Assembly (NCBI GenBank): GCA_900553355.1
Contig: USDK01000010.1
Location: forward strand, 1 to 56,592
Direction: 5' to 3'
Source of the DNA: an uncultured Lachnospiraceae bacterium
GTDB taxonomy: Bacteria > Bacillota > Clostridia > Lachnospirales > Lachnospiraceae
DNA: 56,592 bases
Part shown: positions 31,936-41,132 of the stretch, piece by piece
Position numbering within the stretch: the first letter of the stretch is position 1
Layout: every line of letters starts with the position of its first letter
Notes under the pieces: model-generated
The model's input: the letters and a program-made list of their open reading frames with translations, nothing else
Told to the model about the DNA's origin: nothing
The model's database searches: none
Translations under genes and position numbers: made by a program

Positions 31936-33348
31936 TTATTCTTTTCCATCAAAGCAATAGGTACATATCTTGCACGGCTCGATCCCGATGGATGCCAGAA
32001 GGTCGTCCAGCCTGTGATAGCGCAGGGTGGTAAAGTTCTGCTGCCTGCGAATGTCCTCGATCATCTGGGCATATCTGCAGGTACATGGATTCGCATACTC
32101 TTCCAGTACTTCCTTCGGACAGTCGTCCCCTTCTCTTTTGCGGATCATCTGTCTTGCGATTAGCTCCATCTCAGACTTTGACCGTGAGAAATTCAAATAC
32201 TTACAACCGTACATGATCGGCGGACATGCCGGACGCACATGTACCTCTTTTGCGCCGCTCTGGTAAAGGAACTCTGTCGTCTCACGAAGCTGGGTTCCTC
32301 TGACAATAGAGTCGTCGATCAAAAGCAGCTTTTTATTCTCGATCAGCGCATGAACCGGGATCAGCTTCATCCGGGCGATCAGATTTCTCTGGCTCTGGTT
32401 CGTCGGCATGAAAGATCTTGGCCAGGTCGGCGTATATTTGATAAACGGTCTCGCATAGGGGATCCCTGATTCATTGGCATAGCCGATGGCGTGGGCAACT
32501 CCGGAATCCGGAACTCCGGCCACCACATCCGGGTGTACAGAATCTCCATCCCTCTTTGCCAGCATACTTCCGCATTTGTAGCGCATCTCTTCTACATTGA
32601 CGCCCTCATAGGAGGATGTAGGATATCCATAATATACCCAGAGGAAGGAACAGATCTTCATCTCTTTGCCGGGCTCTCCTACCGTCTCCACGCTTTCCGG
32701 CGTGATATAGGCGATTTCTGCCGGTCCCAGCTCCTTATAATCCGTATATCCCAGATTGATATAGGCAAAGCTTTCAAAAGATGCGCAGAATCCGTCTTCT
32801 TTACGTCCGATCACCAAAGGCGTCCTTCCATAACGGTCCCTGGCCGCGTAGATGCCATCCTTGGTCATCAGCAGCATCGTCATAGATCCGTCCACGACTT
32901 CCTGGACATACCGGATTCCTTCCACGATCGTTGGTTTCTTACAGATGAGGGCGGCGATCAGCTCCGTCACATTGACCTGTCCGCTGGTCATTTCCTGAAA
33001 ATGTGAATGCCCGCCTTCATAGATCTGCCGCAGAAGTTCCTCATAATTATTGACCTTTCCTACAGTCGTGATCGCAAAGCTTCCCAGATGAGACTGGATC
33101 AGAAGGGGCTGCGGCTCATAATCTGAAATACAGCCGATTCCCAGATTTCCCTTCATCTCTGCAACGTCTGCGTCAAACTTGGTCCGGAACGGAGAATTCT
33201 CAATATTATGAATTGCCCGGTTAAATCCGCCTTCGCCATGTGTCGCCATACCACCGCGTCTGGTGCCAAGATGAGAGTGATAATCCACTCCGTAAAAAAG
33301 CTCCAGTACACAGTCTCGTTTTGATGCTACACCAAAAAAACCTCCCAT
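31936..33348 (-). CDS. Amidophosphoribosyltransferase-like protein without the catalytic N-terminal cysteine
   Basis: A 470-residue PurF homologue. The C-terminal phosphoribosyltransferase half is intact, with the PRPP loop LLLIDDSIVRGTQ and VVAGVPDSGVAHA; C-terminal cysteines (CTCR and CKICTYC) fit the iron-sulfur site of Bacillus-type PurF. The N-terminal glutaminase half keeps the fold markers (HLGTRRGGMA) but begins MGGFFGVASK, so the nucleophile cysteine of PurF (CGVFGI) is a glycine, and the SDTE motif reads SGQVNVTE. It should therefore not use glutamine normally. The ATG at 33348 has GAGAGG seven bases upstream; the longer frame has no site and would not restore a cysteine. Role may be ammonia-dependent phosphoribosylamine synthesis or another PRPP reaction. 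Confidence 0.88.
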   Translation of the reverse strand: MGGFFGVASKRDCVLELFYGVDYHSHLGTRRGGMATHGEGGFNRAIHNIENSPFRTKFDADVAEMKGNLGIGCISDYEPQPLLIQSHLGSFAITTVGKVNNYEELLRQIYEGGHSHFQEMTSGQVNVTELIAALICKKPTIVEGIRYVQEVVDGSMTMLLMTKDGIYAARDRYGRTPLVIGRKEDGFCASFESFAYINLGYTDYKELGPAEIAYITPESVETVGEPGKEMKICSFLWVYYGYPTSSYEGVNVEEMRYKCGSMLAKRDGDSVHPDVVAGVPDSGVAHAIGYANESGIPYARPFIKYTPTWPRSFMPTNQSQRNLIARMKLIPVHALIENKKLLLIDDSIVRGTQLRETTEFLYQSGAKEVHVRPACPPIMYGCKYLNFSRSKSEMELIARQMIRKREGDDCPKEVLEEYANPCTCRYAQMIEDIRRQQNFTTLRYHRLDDLLASIGIEPCKICTYCFDGKE

Positions 33349-33444
33349 TTGCTGACCTCTCCTTTTTATATTTTTTGATTGATTTTCATACTCATGCATT
33401 GTAACACAAGATTTTGACTTATGTCTATAGCTTCTCTTGCAGGA

Positions 33445-34878
33445 TTATTTTAACATCTCCTCCAGCTTCCGGCTCACCATAGACGGGTCCGCCTTCCCCT
33501 TCATCGCCTTCATCGTCTGTCCCATGAGAGCGCCTAACGCCTTCTTCTTTCCGCCCCGGTAGTCTTCTACTGCCTGAGGATTTGCCGCGATCACCTGCTC
33601 CAGAACCTGTGTCAGGGTGCCTTCATCATGCTCCATTTTCAGTCCCTGCTCTTCCACATATACTTCTGGATCAATATCCTCTTCAAAAATTTTGCGGAAC
33701 ACTTTCTTTGCTACAGAGTTATTGATGGTTCCATTCTCCGTAAGGTTGATCAGTTTTGCAAGATTTTCCGGTGAAAACCGGATATCCTCCGGTGATTTTC
33801 CATAGTCTTTCAAAAGGCGCAGGGTCTCTACCATCAGCCAGTTGGAAACCTTCTTGGGTTTTCCGCAAAGAGCAGTCGTCTCTTCAAACAGATCCGCCAT
33901 CTGTTTTGTTTCCGTCAGGATCTCAGCATCATACTGAGGAATCCCGAATTCTTTCTGATAACGATCGATCTTCGCCTCCCGGAACTCCGGCTGCCGGCTC
34001 CTGATCCTTTCAATCCATTCATCATCAATGAATACCGGAGGCAGGTCAGGCTCCGGAAAGTACCGGTAGTCCTGGGCGTCTTCCTTGGAACGCATGGCAT
34101 GGGAAGCTTCTTTATTATCATCCCATCTTCTGGTCTCCTGGACTACCTGTTTTCCTTCTTCCAGCAGCTCGATCTGACGCTGGCGTTCTCCTTCAATGGC
34201 TCTTGCAATGGCCTTAAAGGAGTTCAGGTTTTTCATCTCCGTCCGGGTTCCGAATTCTTCCTTTCCTACTTCCCGCACGGAAAGATTGACGTCGGCACGC
34301 ATGGAGCCTTCCTGCAGCTTACAGTCCGATGCTCCCAGGTACTGGATCAGAAGCCGCAGTTTTTCCAGATACGCAATAACTTCTTCCGCCGAACGCATGT
34401 CCGGCTCGGAAACAATCTCCACCAGGGGAACGCCGCTTCGGTTATAGTCCACCAGAGACGTATCATCCCATTCATCATGAATCAGTTTCCCTGCGTCTTC
34501 CTCCATGTGCATTTCGTGGATCCGTACTTTCTTTTTCGTATCTCCCACCTGGATCTCTACATATCCATTTCTTGCAATGGGCAGATACAGCTGGGAAATC
34601 TGATAGTTCTGCGGATTATCCGGGTAAAAATAGTTTTTCCGGTCAAATTTGCAGTACCGGGTAATCTCGCAGTTTGTGGCAAGTCCGATTGCCAGCGCAT
34701 AGTCTACCACCTGCCGGTTCAATACCGGTAGAGACCCCGGCATTCCTGTACACACCGGACAGGTATGGGTATTGGGCGCACCTCCGAATTCCGTGCTGCA
34801 GGAGCAGAAGATCTTTGTCTTTGTGGCAAGTTCCACATGGACTTCCAGACCGATCACCGTCTCATATTGTTTTGCCAT
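33445..34878 (-). CDS. gatB: Asp-tRNA(Asn)/Glu-tRNA(Gln) amidotransferase subunit B
   Basis: tRNA-binding and kinase subunit of GatCAB, about 477 residues. It activates the side-chain carboxylate of Asp or Glu on the mischarged tRNA. Seen: ETVIGLEVHVELATKTKIFC, zinc-site cysteines CSCSTEFG and CPVCTGMPG, DNPQNYQISQLY, and the C-terminal YqeY-like tail (GGKKKALGALMGQTMK). The ATG at 34878 follows GGAGGG and sits one base after the gatA stop. Last gene of aspS-gatCAB operon. Confidence 0.97.
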   Translation of the reverse strand: MAKQYETVIGLEVHVELATKTKIFCSCSTEFGGAPNTHTCPVCTGMPGSLPVLNRQVVDYALAIGLATNCEITRYCKFDRKNYFYPDNPQNYQISQLYLPIARNGYVEIQVGDTKKKVRIHEMHMEEDAGKLIHDEWDDTSLVDYNRSGVPLVEIVSEPDMRSAEEVIAYLEKLRLLIQYLGASDCKLQEGSMRADVNLSVREVGKEEFGTRTEMKNLNSFKAIARAIEGERQRQIELLEEGKQVVQETRRWDDNKEASHAMRSKEDAQDYRYFPEPDLPPVFIDDEWIERIRSRQPEFREAKIDRYQKEFGIPQYDAEILTETKQMADLFEETTALCGKPKKVSNWLMVETLRLLKDYGKSPEDIRFSPENLAKLINLTENGTINNSVAKKVFRKIFEEDIDPEVYVEEQGLKMEHDEGTLTQVLEQVIAANPQAVEDYRGGKKKALGALMGQTMKAMKGKADPSMVSRKLEEMLK

Positions 34879-34879
34879 T

Positions 34880-36349
34880 TTATCTTCCCTCCTTTGCAAG
34901 CTCTGGTCTTTCATAGGCGTGAGTCTGTTCATAGGCATAGGCCGCACGCAGAATCTTTTCTTCTTCGAAGCAGTTGCCGATCAGCTGCATCCCCACCGGC
35001 AGTCCTTTTGCATCGGTTCCCACGGGAATCGTGATCCCGGGGAGCCCTGCCAGATTAACAGAGATCGTATAGATGTCTCCCAGGTACATCTTCAGCGGAT
35101 CACTTAAACTTTCCCCGATCTTTGGCGCTGTCGTGGGCGCCGCCGGGGCTGCGATCATATCATAGGAAGCAAACGCCTTGTCAAACTCCTTCTTGATCAG
35201 CGCCTTTGTCCGGAGCGCTTTCAGATAATAGGCGTCATAATATCCGGAACTTAAGACAAAGGATCCCAGCATGATCCTCCGCTTCACCTCTGCCCCGAAG
35301 CCTTCTGAACGACTCTTTTTATACATATTGTGAAGGCCTTCATATTCGCTGGTACGATAGCCATACTTTACGCCGTCGAACCTTGCCAGGTTAGAACTTG
35401 CTTCTGCAGAAGCAATCACATAATAGGCAGGAATCGCATACTGGATCAGGTCCAGATCAAACTCCTCTACGACGGCGCCTTTCCTCTCCAGAGTCCGGAC
35501 TGCTTCCAGGATCTTTTCTCCCACTTCCGCATCCAGCCCGTCGCCAAAATATCCCTTGGGAATACCGATTCTCATTCCAGATACATCGTCTGTAAGAGCA
35601 CTGGTAAAATCATAACTTTTTCTCCGGATCGAAGTACTGTCCTTTGGGTCATGGCCTGCAATCGTCTCCAGGATCAGCGCACAGTCTGTCACATCTCTGG
35701 CTACAGGACCGATCTGATCCAGGGAAGATCCGTAGGCGATAAGCCCGTATCTGGACACAGTCCCATAGGTCGGCTTGATCCCCACTACACCGCAGAAGGA
35801 GCTGGGCTGGCGGATGGAACCGCCGGTATCAGAACCAAGTGCAAAGGGACACTCTTCTGCCGCTACCGCCGCACAGGATCCCCCGGAAGAACCTCCCGGA
35901 ACATGTTCCTGATTCCATGGATTTTTTGTAGGTCCGAAATAGGAAGTCTCCGTCGTACTTCCCATGGCAAATTCATCCATGTTGGTCTTTCCAAGGATCA
36001 CGGCTCCTGCTTCCTCCAGCTTTCTGACTGCTTCTGCCGTGTAGGTTGGTACAAAATTCTCCAGCATCCTTGAACTGCAGGTTGTCTTTATTCCCTTTGT
36101 ACAGATATTATCCTTTACCGCCACAGGGACTCCGGCAAGCGGTCCTGTCAGCTGGCCGCTTTCGATTTTCTTTTGTACTTCCTGCGCTCTTCTTTTTACA
36201 TCCTCTCTGTCCACAGACACAAAGCTGTGAACCTTCTGCTCCACTCTGTCTATCTGATCCAGGAAAGCATCTGCAGCCTCCACGGCTGACAACTTTCCTG
36301 CCTGAATCTGTCCTCCCAGCTCTTTTGCTGTCATACTTTGAATTTCCAT
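34880..36349 (-). CDS. gatA: Asp-tRNA(Asn)/Glu-tRNA(Gln) amidotransferase subunit A
   Basis: Glutamine-hydrolysing amidase of 489 residues that feeds ammonia to GatB. The amidase-signature triad is visible: lysine in VAVKDNIC, cis-serine in GGSSGGSCAAVAA and nucleophile serine in GSDTGGSIRQP. ATG at 36349 has AGGAGG seven bases upstream. Between gatC and gatB in one transcript. Confidence 0.97.
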   Translation of the reverse strand: MEIQSMTAKELGGQIQAGKLSAVEAADAFLDQIDRVEQKVHSFVSVDREDVKRRAQEVQKKIESGQLTGPLAGVPVAVKDNICTKGIKTTCSSRMLENFVPTYTAEAVRKLEEAGAVILGKTNMDEFAMGSTTETSYFGPTKNPWNQEHVPGGSSGGSCAAVAAEECPFALGSDTGGSIRQPSSFCGVVGIKPTYGTVSRYGLIAYGSSLDQIGPVARDVTDCALILETIAGHDPKDSTSIRRKSYDFTSALTDDVSGMRIGIPKGYFGDGLDAEVGEKILEAVRTLERKGAVVEEFDLDLIQYAIPAYYVIASAEASSNLARFDGVKYGYRTSEYEGLHNMYKKSRSEGFGAEVKRRIMLGSFVLSSGYYDAYYLKALRTKALIKKEFDKAFASYDMIAAPAAPTTAPKIGESLSDPLKMYLGDIYTISVNLAGLPGITIPVGTDAKGLPVGMQLIGNCFEEEKILRAAYAYEQTHAYERPELAKEGR

Positions 36350-36372
36350 CACTGTTCCTCCTGTCCAAATAT

Positions 36373-36666
36373 CTATCCGATCGTTTTTGGCACCTTAAAG
36401 CAGCGGTCCTTGGAAAGCGGTGCATTAGCCAGCGTCTCCTCACTGCCATCGCCGTTTTCCACCACATCCTCCCGGAATACATTCTGGACCGGGAATACAT
36501 GGGACAGGGGCTCGACTCCTTCTGTATCCAGCTCGTTCAATGTATCAATATAATCCAGCATCTTCTCCATATCTGCCCTGGCATCTTCCTTTTCCTGCCC
36601 TGACAGCTCCAGTTTGGCGAGAATGCCGACGTATTCTATCGTCTCATCTGATATCTGATTTGCCAT
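36373..36666 (-). CDS. gatC: Asp-tRNA(Asn)/Glu-tRNA(Gln) amidotransferase subunit C
   Basis: Small subunit of 97 residues that wraps GatA and GatB. Typical start (ISDETIEYVGILAKLELS) and C-terminal part (VFPVQNVFREDVV). Preceded by GAGGATAG that overlaps the end region of the zinc-ribbon gene; 23 bases before gatA. Confidence 0.94.
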   Translation of the reverse strand: MANQISDETIEYVGILAKLELSGQEKEDARADMEKMLDYIDTLNELDTEGVEPLSHVFPVQNVFREDVVENGDGSEETLANAPLSKDRCFKVPKTIG

Positions 36667-36677
36667 ATTCTATCCTC

Positions 36678-37742
36678 CTAGTGGTTTTCGTAATATGAAA
36701 AATAGTCTGAAGACTCGATCACTTCACTGGGCGTCAGAGACACCGTGACGTCGTCCTCACAGCGGAATACTGCGCCTTCCGGCAGAACAAGATTTCGGTA
36801 TATCCTTCCGGTAGAGCTTTCTGGTCCCATATATAATGTCTTTTCCTGATACAGTTCTCCTTGATATTCCCCGTCTGGATATACAATCTCCACCGTGATC
36901 TCGGCAACGCCGTCGTCTACTTCCAGGTCATAAACTCCGGGCTCAAAATTCTCCCCGGCCGTCTGCTCTCCGGATAATACATAGGTTTCAGTCAACGGAT
37001 TGTCTTCCCCTGCCATCAGATCTGTCTGTGCGTTGGACGTAGAGAGCGTAACCGGCGTCATTGTATCGATCTCCACCTCCGCTCCCTGATAGAGCCTCAG
37101 ATCATCCAGGTAATTTCCGCCGGTCTTTCCTTTATATTCATACAGATAAATGCCCTCGTCATAGTCATGGACACTGACTACATCAAAGTCGTCGTCCGTA
37201 TCTGCCTGATAGATCCCTTCAGGAATATGCACACCCACAATATAAGTGCCGGAATCCAGCTGATACTCATGCGTTTCTCCCTCTTCCGGGATTTCTCTTG
37301 TCACATTGGCATAAGGATCCTCTGTGCTTCCGTAGCCTTCGTAAGAAAGCCCGTCTCCATTCCGCAGGTTTCTGATGACCCCAGAGATTACTCCTCCGAA
37401 AGTAGTAAAAACTGCAATTACCAGTATGATGACAATGAGGGCGATCATACATCCCCGTTTTCTCTTTCCCCTGGCATCTTTCGTCTGCCTCACGGCATCC
37501 TTTCTCTTCCCCCGCCTGGGCTCCGGATTCTGCACCGGATTCCGGGGCTGCATTGGCCGCGTCTGCCGTACCGGTTCTGTACGATATTTGTCCTCATGCA
37601 CATGGGTCAGCGGCTGATGATCACAGTCGCTTTTGTTTACCCGGTAATTCCTGTCATTCTTATTGTTGTCCAGTCCGCATTCCTTACATACTCCGTGACT
37701 ATTAAGTTTCCCCCCGCAAAGTGTACATCTTCTTCCAAACAT
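36678..37742 (-). CDS. Zinc-ribbon membrane protein with two extracytoplasmic beta domains
   Basis: A 354-residue protein. A zinc ribbon (CTLC...CKEC, residues 8-22) opens the protein, followed by a basic, proline-rich linker (about 35-95), one membrane helix (about 99-120), an acidic linker, and an outside part with two similar beta units (GTYIVGVHIPEGIYQA near 168-183 and EPGVYDLEVDDG near 265). Such outside units occur in many uncharacterised Firmicute proteins. Its place between aspS and gatC, 11 bases from gatC, is unexpected for a tRNA-charging operon. Function unknown. Confidence 0.82.
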   Translation of the reverse strand: MFGRRCTLCGGKLNSHGVCKECGLDNNKNDRNYRVNKSDCDHQPLTHVHEDKYRTEPVRQTRPMQPRNPVQNPEPRRGKRKDAVRQTKDARGKRKRGCMIALIVIILVIAVFTTFGGVISGVIRNLRNGDGLSYEGYGSTEDPYANVTREIPEEGETHEYQLDSGTYIVGVHIPEGIYQADTDDDFDVVSVHDYDEGIYLYEYKGKTGGNYLDDLRLYQGAEVEIDTMTPVTLSTSNAQTDLMAGEDNPLTETYVLSGEQTAGENFEPGVYDLEVDDGVAEITVEIVYPDGEYQGELYQEKTLYMGPESSTGRIYRNLVLPEGAVFRCEDDVTVSLTPSEVIESSDYFSYYENH

Positions 37743-37774
37743 AACTCTAACCTCTCATCCCTGTGGAGCCTCTT

Positions 37775-39109
37775 TTATGGCTCCAGTCTGCTCAGATCTC
37801 TTGGGAACAATGTGGTCTCCCGAACGTTGTCCTCTCCCACCAGCATCATGGTAAAACGTTCCAGACCGATTCCGAGTCCTCCGTGAGGCGGCATTCCATG
37901 CTGGAAGGTCATCAGGTACTGCTCCATTCCTTCTGTCGTCATTCCCCTTGCTTCTATCTTTTCCAGAAGCTTCTGGTAATCATGGATCCTCTGTCCTCCG
38001 GTGGTGATCTCCATTCCATTATACAACAGGTCAAAGCTTAATGTATACCTGGGATCCTCCGGATCATCCATGGCATAAAACGGACGTTTCTTTGAAGGAT
38101 AATGGGTCACAAATACGAAATCGCTGTCCCATTCCTCTTTTGCATATCTTCCGATCAGCACCTCTTCTTCTGGTTCCAGATCGAAGGGGTTACGGATCTT
38201 ATGTCCATATTTTTCAGATACCAGTTCCTTAATCTTGTCAAACCGTACCGCCGGGATCTGATCTGTCTTTGGCAGGCTCAGTCCCAGGATATCCAGTTCA
38301 TGTCTGTATTCCCTGTCAAGAAGATCCATCGCATACTGGAGATACCCTGTCTCCATCGCCATGAGATCCTCAAAGCCTTCGATATAGCCCATCTCCAGAT
38401 CCAGACTGGTATATTCGTTTAAATGTCTCTTGGTATTATGCTTCTCTGCCCGGAATACCGGCGCCGTCTCAAATACACGGTCAAACACACCTACCATCAT
38501 CTGCTTATAGAACTGGGGGCTTTGCTGCAGCACCGCCGGACGGTGAAAGTATTCCAGTTTAAACAGGTTTGCTCCGCCTTCTGCACTTTTTGCGCCGATC
38601 TTAGGTGTATGAATCTCCGTAAATTCCTGCCCATACAGGAAATCCCGGAAGGCCCGGGTAAGGCCCTCCTGCAGACGGAACTTTGCTCTCTCCCTTATAT
38701 TTCTCAGTGCGATGGAACGGTAATTCAGCTTTGCTTCCAGAGATGTATTCAGTTTCCATTTCGAAATGGCAAGGGGCATCTGTCCGCCAGAAGGTTCACT
38801 TAAAATCTTTACACCCGTCATACGGATCTCAATTCCTCCGGGAGCCTTTTCGTTCTTTTCCAGCAGGCCGGTCACCTCGATGGCAGCCGCCTCTTTGATC
38901 AGTTTCCTGGGGAATCCTGCAGTTCCTTCTTCATAGACACACTGCAGCAGTCCTTCCCGCTTTCTCAGGATCACAAAGGAGACGGTCCCCATATCACGGA
39001 TTGTATGGACCGCCCCGTTTACCAGGACTTCCCCTCCTTGTTCTGCCTTCGCCAGAAGCTCGCTAATCTCCATCGTCTGTGGTTTTTTCACACCTGTCAC
39101 ATAATCCAT
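37775..39109 (-). CDS. aspS: Aspartyl-tRNA synthetase, archaeal-type, probably non-discriminating
   Basis: A 444-residue class IIb synthetase: N-terminal OB fold (1-105), then the catalytic core with motif 2 as FRAEKHNTKRHLNEY and motif 3 as GGLGIGLERFTM. There is no GAD insert of the bacterial enzyme, so it belongs to the archaeal/eukaryotic-type AspRS. Its linkage to gatCAB indicates a non-discriminating enzyme that loads Asp on tRNA-Asn for conversion to Asn-tRNA-Asn. A canonical T-box leader precedes it. Discrimination type is inferred from context. Confidence 0.93.
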   Translation of the reverse strand: MDYVTGVKKPQTMEISELLAKAEQGGEVLVNGAVHTIRDMGTVSFVILRKREGLLQCVYEEGTAGFPRKLIKEAAAIEVTGLLEKNEKAPGGIEIRMTGVKILSEPSGGQMPLAISKWKLNTSLEAKLNYRSIALRNIRERAKFRLQEGLTRAFRDFLYGQEFTEIHTPKIGAKSAEGGANLFKLEYFHRPAVLQQSPQFYKQMMVGVFDRVFETAPVFRAEKHNTKRHLNEYTSLDLEMGYIEGFEDLMAMETGYLQYAMDLLDREYRHELDILGLSLPKTDQIPAVRFDKIKELVSEKYGHKIRNPFDLEPEEEVLIGRYAKEEWDSDFVFVTHYPSKKRPFYAMDDPEDPRYTLSFDLLYNGMEITTGGQRIHDYQKLLEKIEARGMTTEGMEQYLMTFQHGMPPHGGLGIGLERFTMMLVGEDNVRETTLFPRDLSRLEP

Positions 39110-39159
39110 ATATTTGTACCTCCTTTTTTCGCCTGCGGGACGAACAGCGCTTTTATAGA

Positions 39160-39445
39160 AAAAGAAAAACCGCCCCAGAATACACTTCTATTATTCCAGG
39201 ACGGATATCATCATCGCTATCCGCGGTACCACCCGCATTGAACCCTGTGCATCTTTGCATCAGGCTTCCGCTCTTGCACGTAACGAGTGCCCACGTACCG
39301 GCCTACTTTTATGTTCAACCGGTCTGCTCCAGAGTGTTCCCTATTGTCCTCATTCCTCAAGCGGCGCTCTCAGTCGGTGACGCCCCATTCCTGTCAAGTT
39401 CCAGAAGACAGAGTCTCTTTCAACGCTTTACTACAATAAAATTTG
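39160..39445 (-). promoter_or_regulatory. T-box riboswitch of the aspS-gatCAB operon
   Basis: The antiterminator bulge motif GGGTGGTACCGCGG is seen on the minus strand (39221-39234), followed by the terminator: a stem around GTCCTGGAATA / TATTCTGGGGC and GTTTTTC (39160-39204). Upstream is a long stem I region with an AGAGA element near 39415-39420. A likely specifier is the GAAC at 39336-39339 in GGGAACACTC, containing both AAC (Asn) and GAA (Glu). Uncharged tRNA binding would prevent termination. The specifier is a reading by eye. Confidence 0.93.
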
Positions 39446-39451
39446 GTTCTA

Positions 39452-39480
39452 ATGTTAACACAACTTTTTGGGGATTGCAA
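39452..39480 (-). promoter_or_regulatory. Candidate promoter of the T-box transcript
   Basis: On the minus strand: TTGCAA (39475-39480), 17 bases, TAACAT (39452-39457), start near 39445. A second option slightly downstream is TTGTGT with TTTATT. Both lie right after the ClC channel stop. Confidence 0.45.
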
Positions 39481-39489
39481 GAAAAATTT

Positions 39490-41061
39490 TCAAACCTTTT
39501 CCCTGCACAACATTTCCATCTGGTCATGGATCAGCGGTTCTTCCTCCTCCCTGGCCAGAACCACTACCACATCACCTACCTGGAGTCTGGTCCTTCCTCT
39601 GGGGATGATCTCCTGGGTTCCCCGTTTCACAGACACCAGCAGACATTCCTTTGGCAGAGTCACTTCTGCAATTCTTATGCCATCCATAGAAGAGCCTTCT
39701 TCTACCACAAATTCCGCCAGAATCTTCTGGCCATGGGAAGCATTCCCCTTCTGGCCCTGTCTTTGCAAAAGCCTGTCCAGAAGGCTCTCATAGATCGGCG
39801 TCGAATGAAGAAGGGTGGCCGTAATATACGCCGCGATAGATACGATTGCAAGGGACAGCATCTGACTGAGAGATCCTGTCATCTCAAAGATCAGGATGAT
39901 CCCCGTCAGCGGCGCCCGGACAATGGCTGAAAAATACCCGGCCATGGCAAGCAGGACAAAGTTGTTGATATAGACCGGATCCATATCAAAAAAACGGACA
40001 AAGACCTCTGCATACGCTCCACCTGTCAGTCCCCCGATCACCAGCAGCGGAAAAAAGATTCCTCCCGGGGCCCCTGATCCAAAACTGACAGCAGAAAACA
40101 GAAATCTTCCCACCAGAAGGAATAAAATCGTTCCAAGTGCCATGCTGGTGTTCGTTACTTCCTCGATCAGGCTGTGCCCTGTGCCAAGAAGCTCTGGTGC
40201 AGTAAACCCTAGGATTCCGGCCAGGAAAAACGGGATCAGGAGCTTCTGCCACTGAGACAGGCCGGAAGCCTTCTGATAGAGTGACTGGACTTTCAGCGTA
40301 AACCAGTTATAAAAGGCTCCAGACACCCCGAGGATCACGCCCAGTCCCAGGATCAATCCATAATGCTCCGGCGGCAGTACATGAAGAATATCAAACTGAA
40401 ACACCGTATCCGTCCCCGTCACCACGGAACACAGGAAATCTGCCGTCAAGGCCGAGGTCATGGCAGATACCAGGACAGACGCCGAAAAGTTTTTGTGTAC
40501 CTCCTCCAGGGAAAACATCACTCCTGCCAGCGGTGCATGGAATGCTGCTGCAAGTCCTGCGCTGGCACCGCAGGTCAGCAAATACTTTTCTTCTGTTTTT
40601 CCTCGGAAAAGCCCCCGGGAAACCGCCTGCCCCACCATTGCTCCCAGCTGGATAGACGGACCTTCCCTTCCCAGCGCCAGTCCTCCGAAGATACATAAAA
40701 ATCCTCCCAGGAATTTGGCCGGAAGAACCCTCCACCACTTCTGGGAAAGTTTTCCTACCATCTCTCCTTCCAGCTGCGGTATCCCACTGCCGGAAATCAT
40801 CGGTTCATATTTTAACAGCCTGCTGACCACATAGGCCAGCAGAGCCAGGATGACAAACCATCCCGCGATACGGGCCGGATGCCCTCCCGCCCAGTACAGG
40901 ATGCCTTTCATCCATATGCCTGCATATTCCAGCGCCATCCGGTACAAGAGTACAACAAATCCTCCGATTCCACCGATGATCAGTCCCTCTCCGATGAGGA
41001 CCACCTGAAACCGGTCGGTACGCCGGATCAGCCTGGAAGTGTCTGTCTCTGTCTTCTTCAT
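39490..41061 (-). CDS. ClC-family chloride channel or H+/Cl- antiporter with TrkA-C domain
   Basis: A 523-residue membrane protein with the ClC signatures GSGIPQLEG, GREGPSIQLGA (with the gating glutamate) and GAPGGIFFPLLVIGG, followed by a cytosolic RCK_C/TrkA-C domain (about 435-520) that may bind a ligand. The gating glutamate suits an antiporter. Monocistronic by position, ahead of the T-box transcript. Confidence 0.92.
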   Translation of the reverse strand: MKKTETDTSRLIRRTDRFQVVLIGEGLIIGGIGGFVVLLYRMALEYAGIWMKGILYWAGGHPARIAGWFVILALLAYVVSRLLKYEPMISGSGIPQLEGEMVGKLSQKWWRVLPAKFLGGFLCIFGGLALGREGPSIQLGAMVGQAVSRGLFRGKTEEKYLLTCGASAGLAAAFHAPLAGVMFSLEEVHKNFSASVLVSAMTSALTADFLCSVVTGTDTVFQFDILHVLPPEHYGLILGLGVILGVSGAFYNWFTLKVQSLYQKASGLSQWQKLLIPFFLAGILGFTAPELLGTGHSLIEEVTNTSMALGTILFLLVGRFLFSAVSFGSGAPGGIFFPLLVIGGLTGGAYAEVFVRFFDMDPVYINNFVLLAMAGYFSAIVRAPLTGIILIFEMTGSLSQMLSLAIVSIAAYITATLLHSTPIYESLLDRLLQRQGQKGNASHGQKILAEFVVEEGSSMDGIRIAEVTLPKECLLVSVKRGTQEIIPRGRTRLQVGDVVVVLAREEEEPLIHDQMEMLCREKV

Positions 41062-41132
41062 CTTTTGCCTCTCACATCATATCTTAATTCGGATGTATTA
41101 TACCATATGTGAGCGGTTTTTCAACCAGTCCG

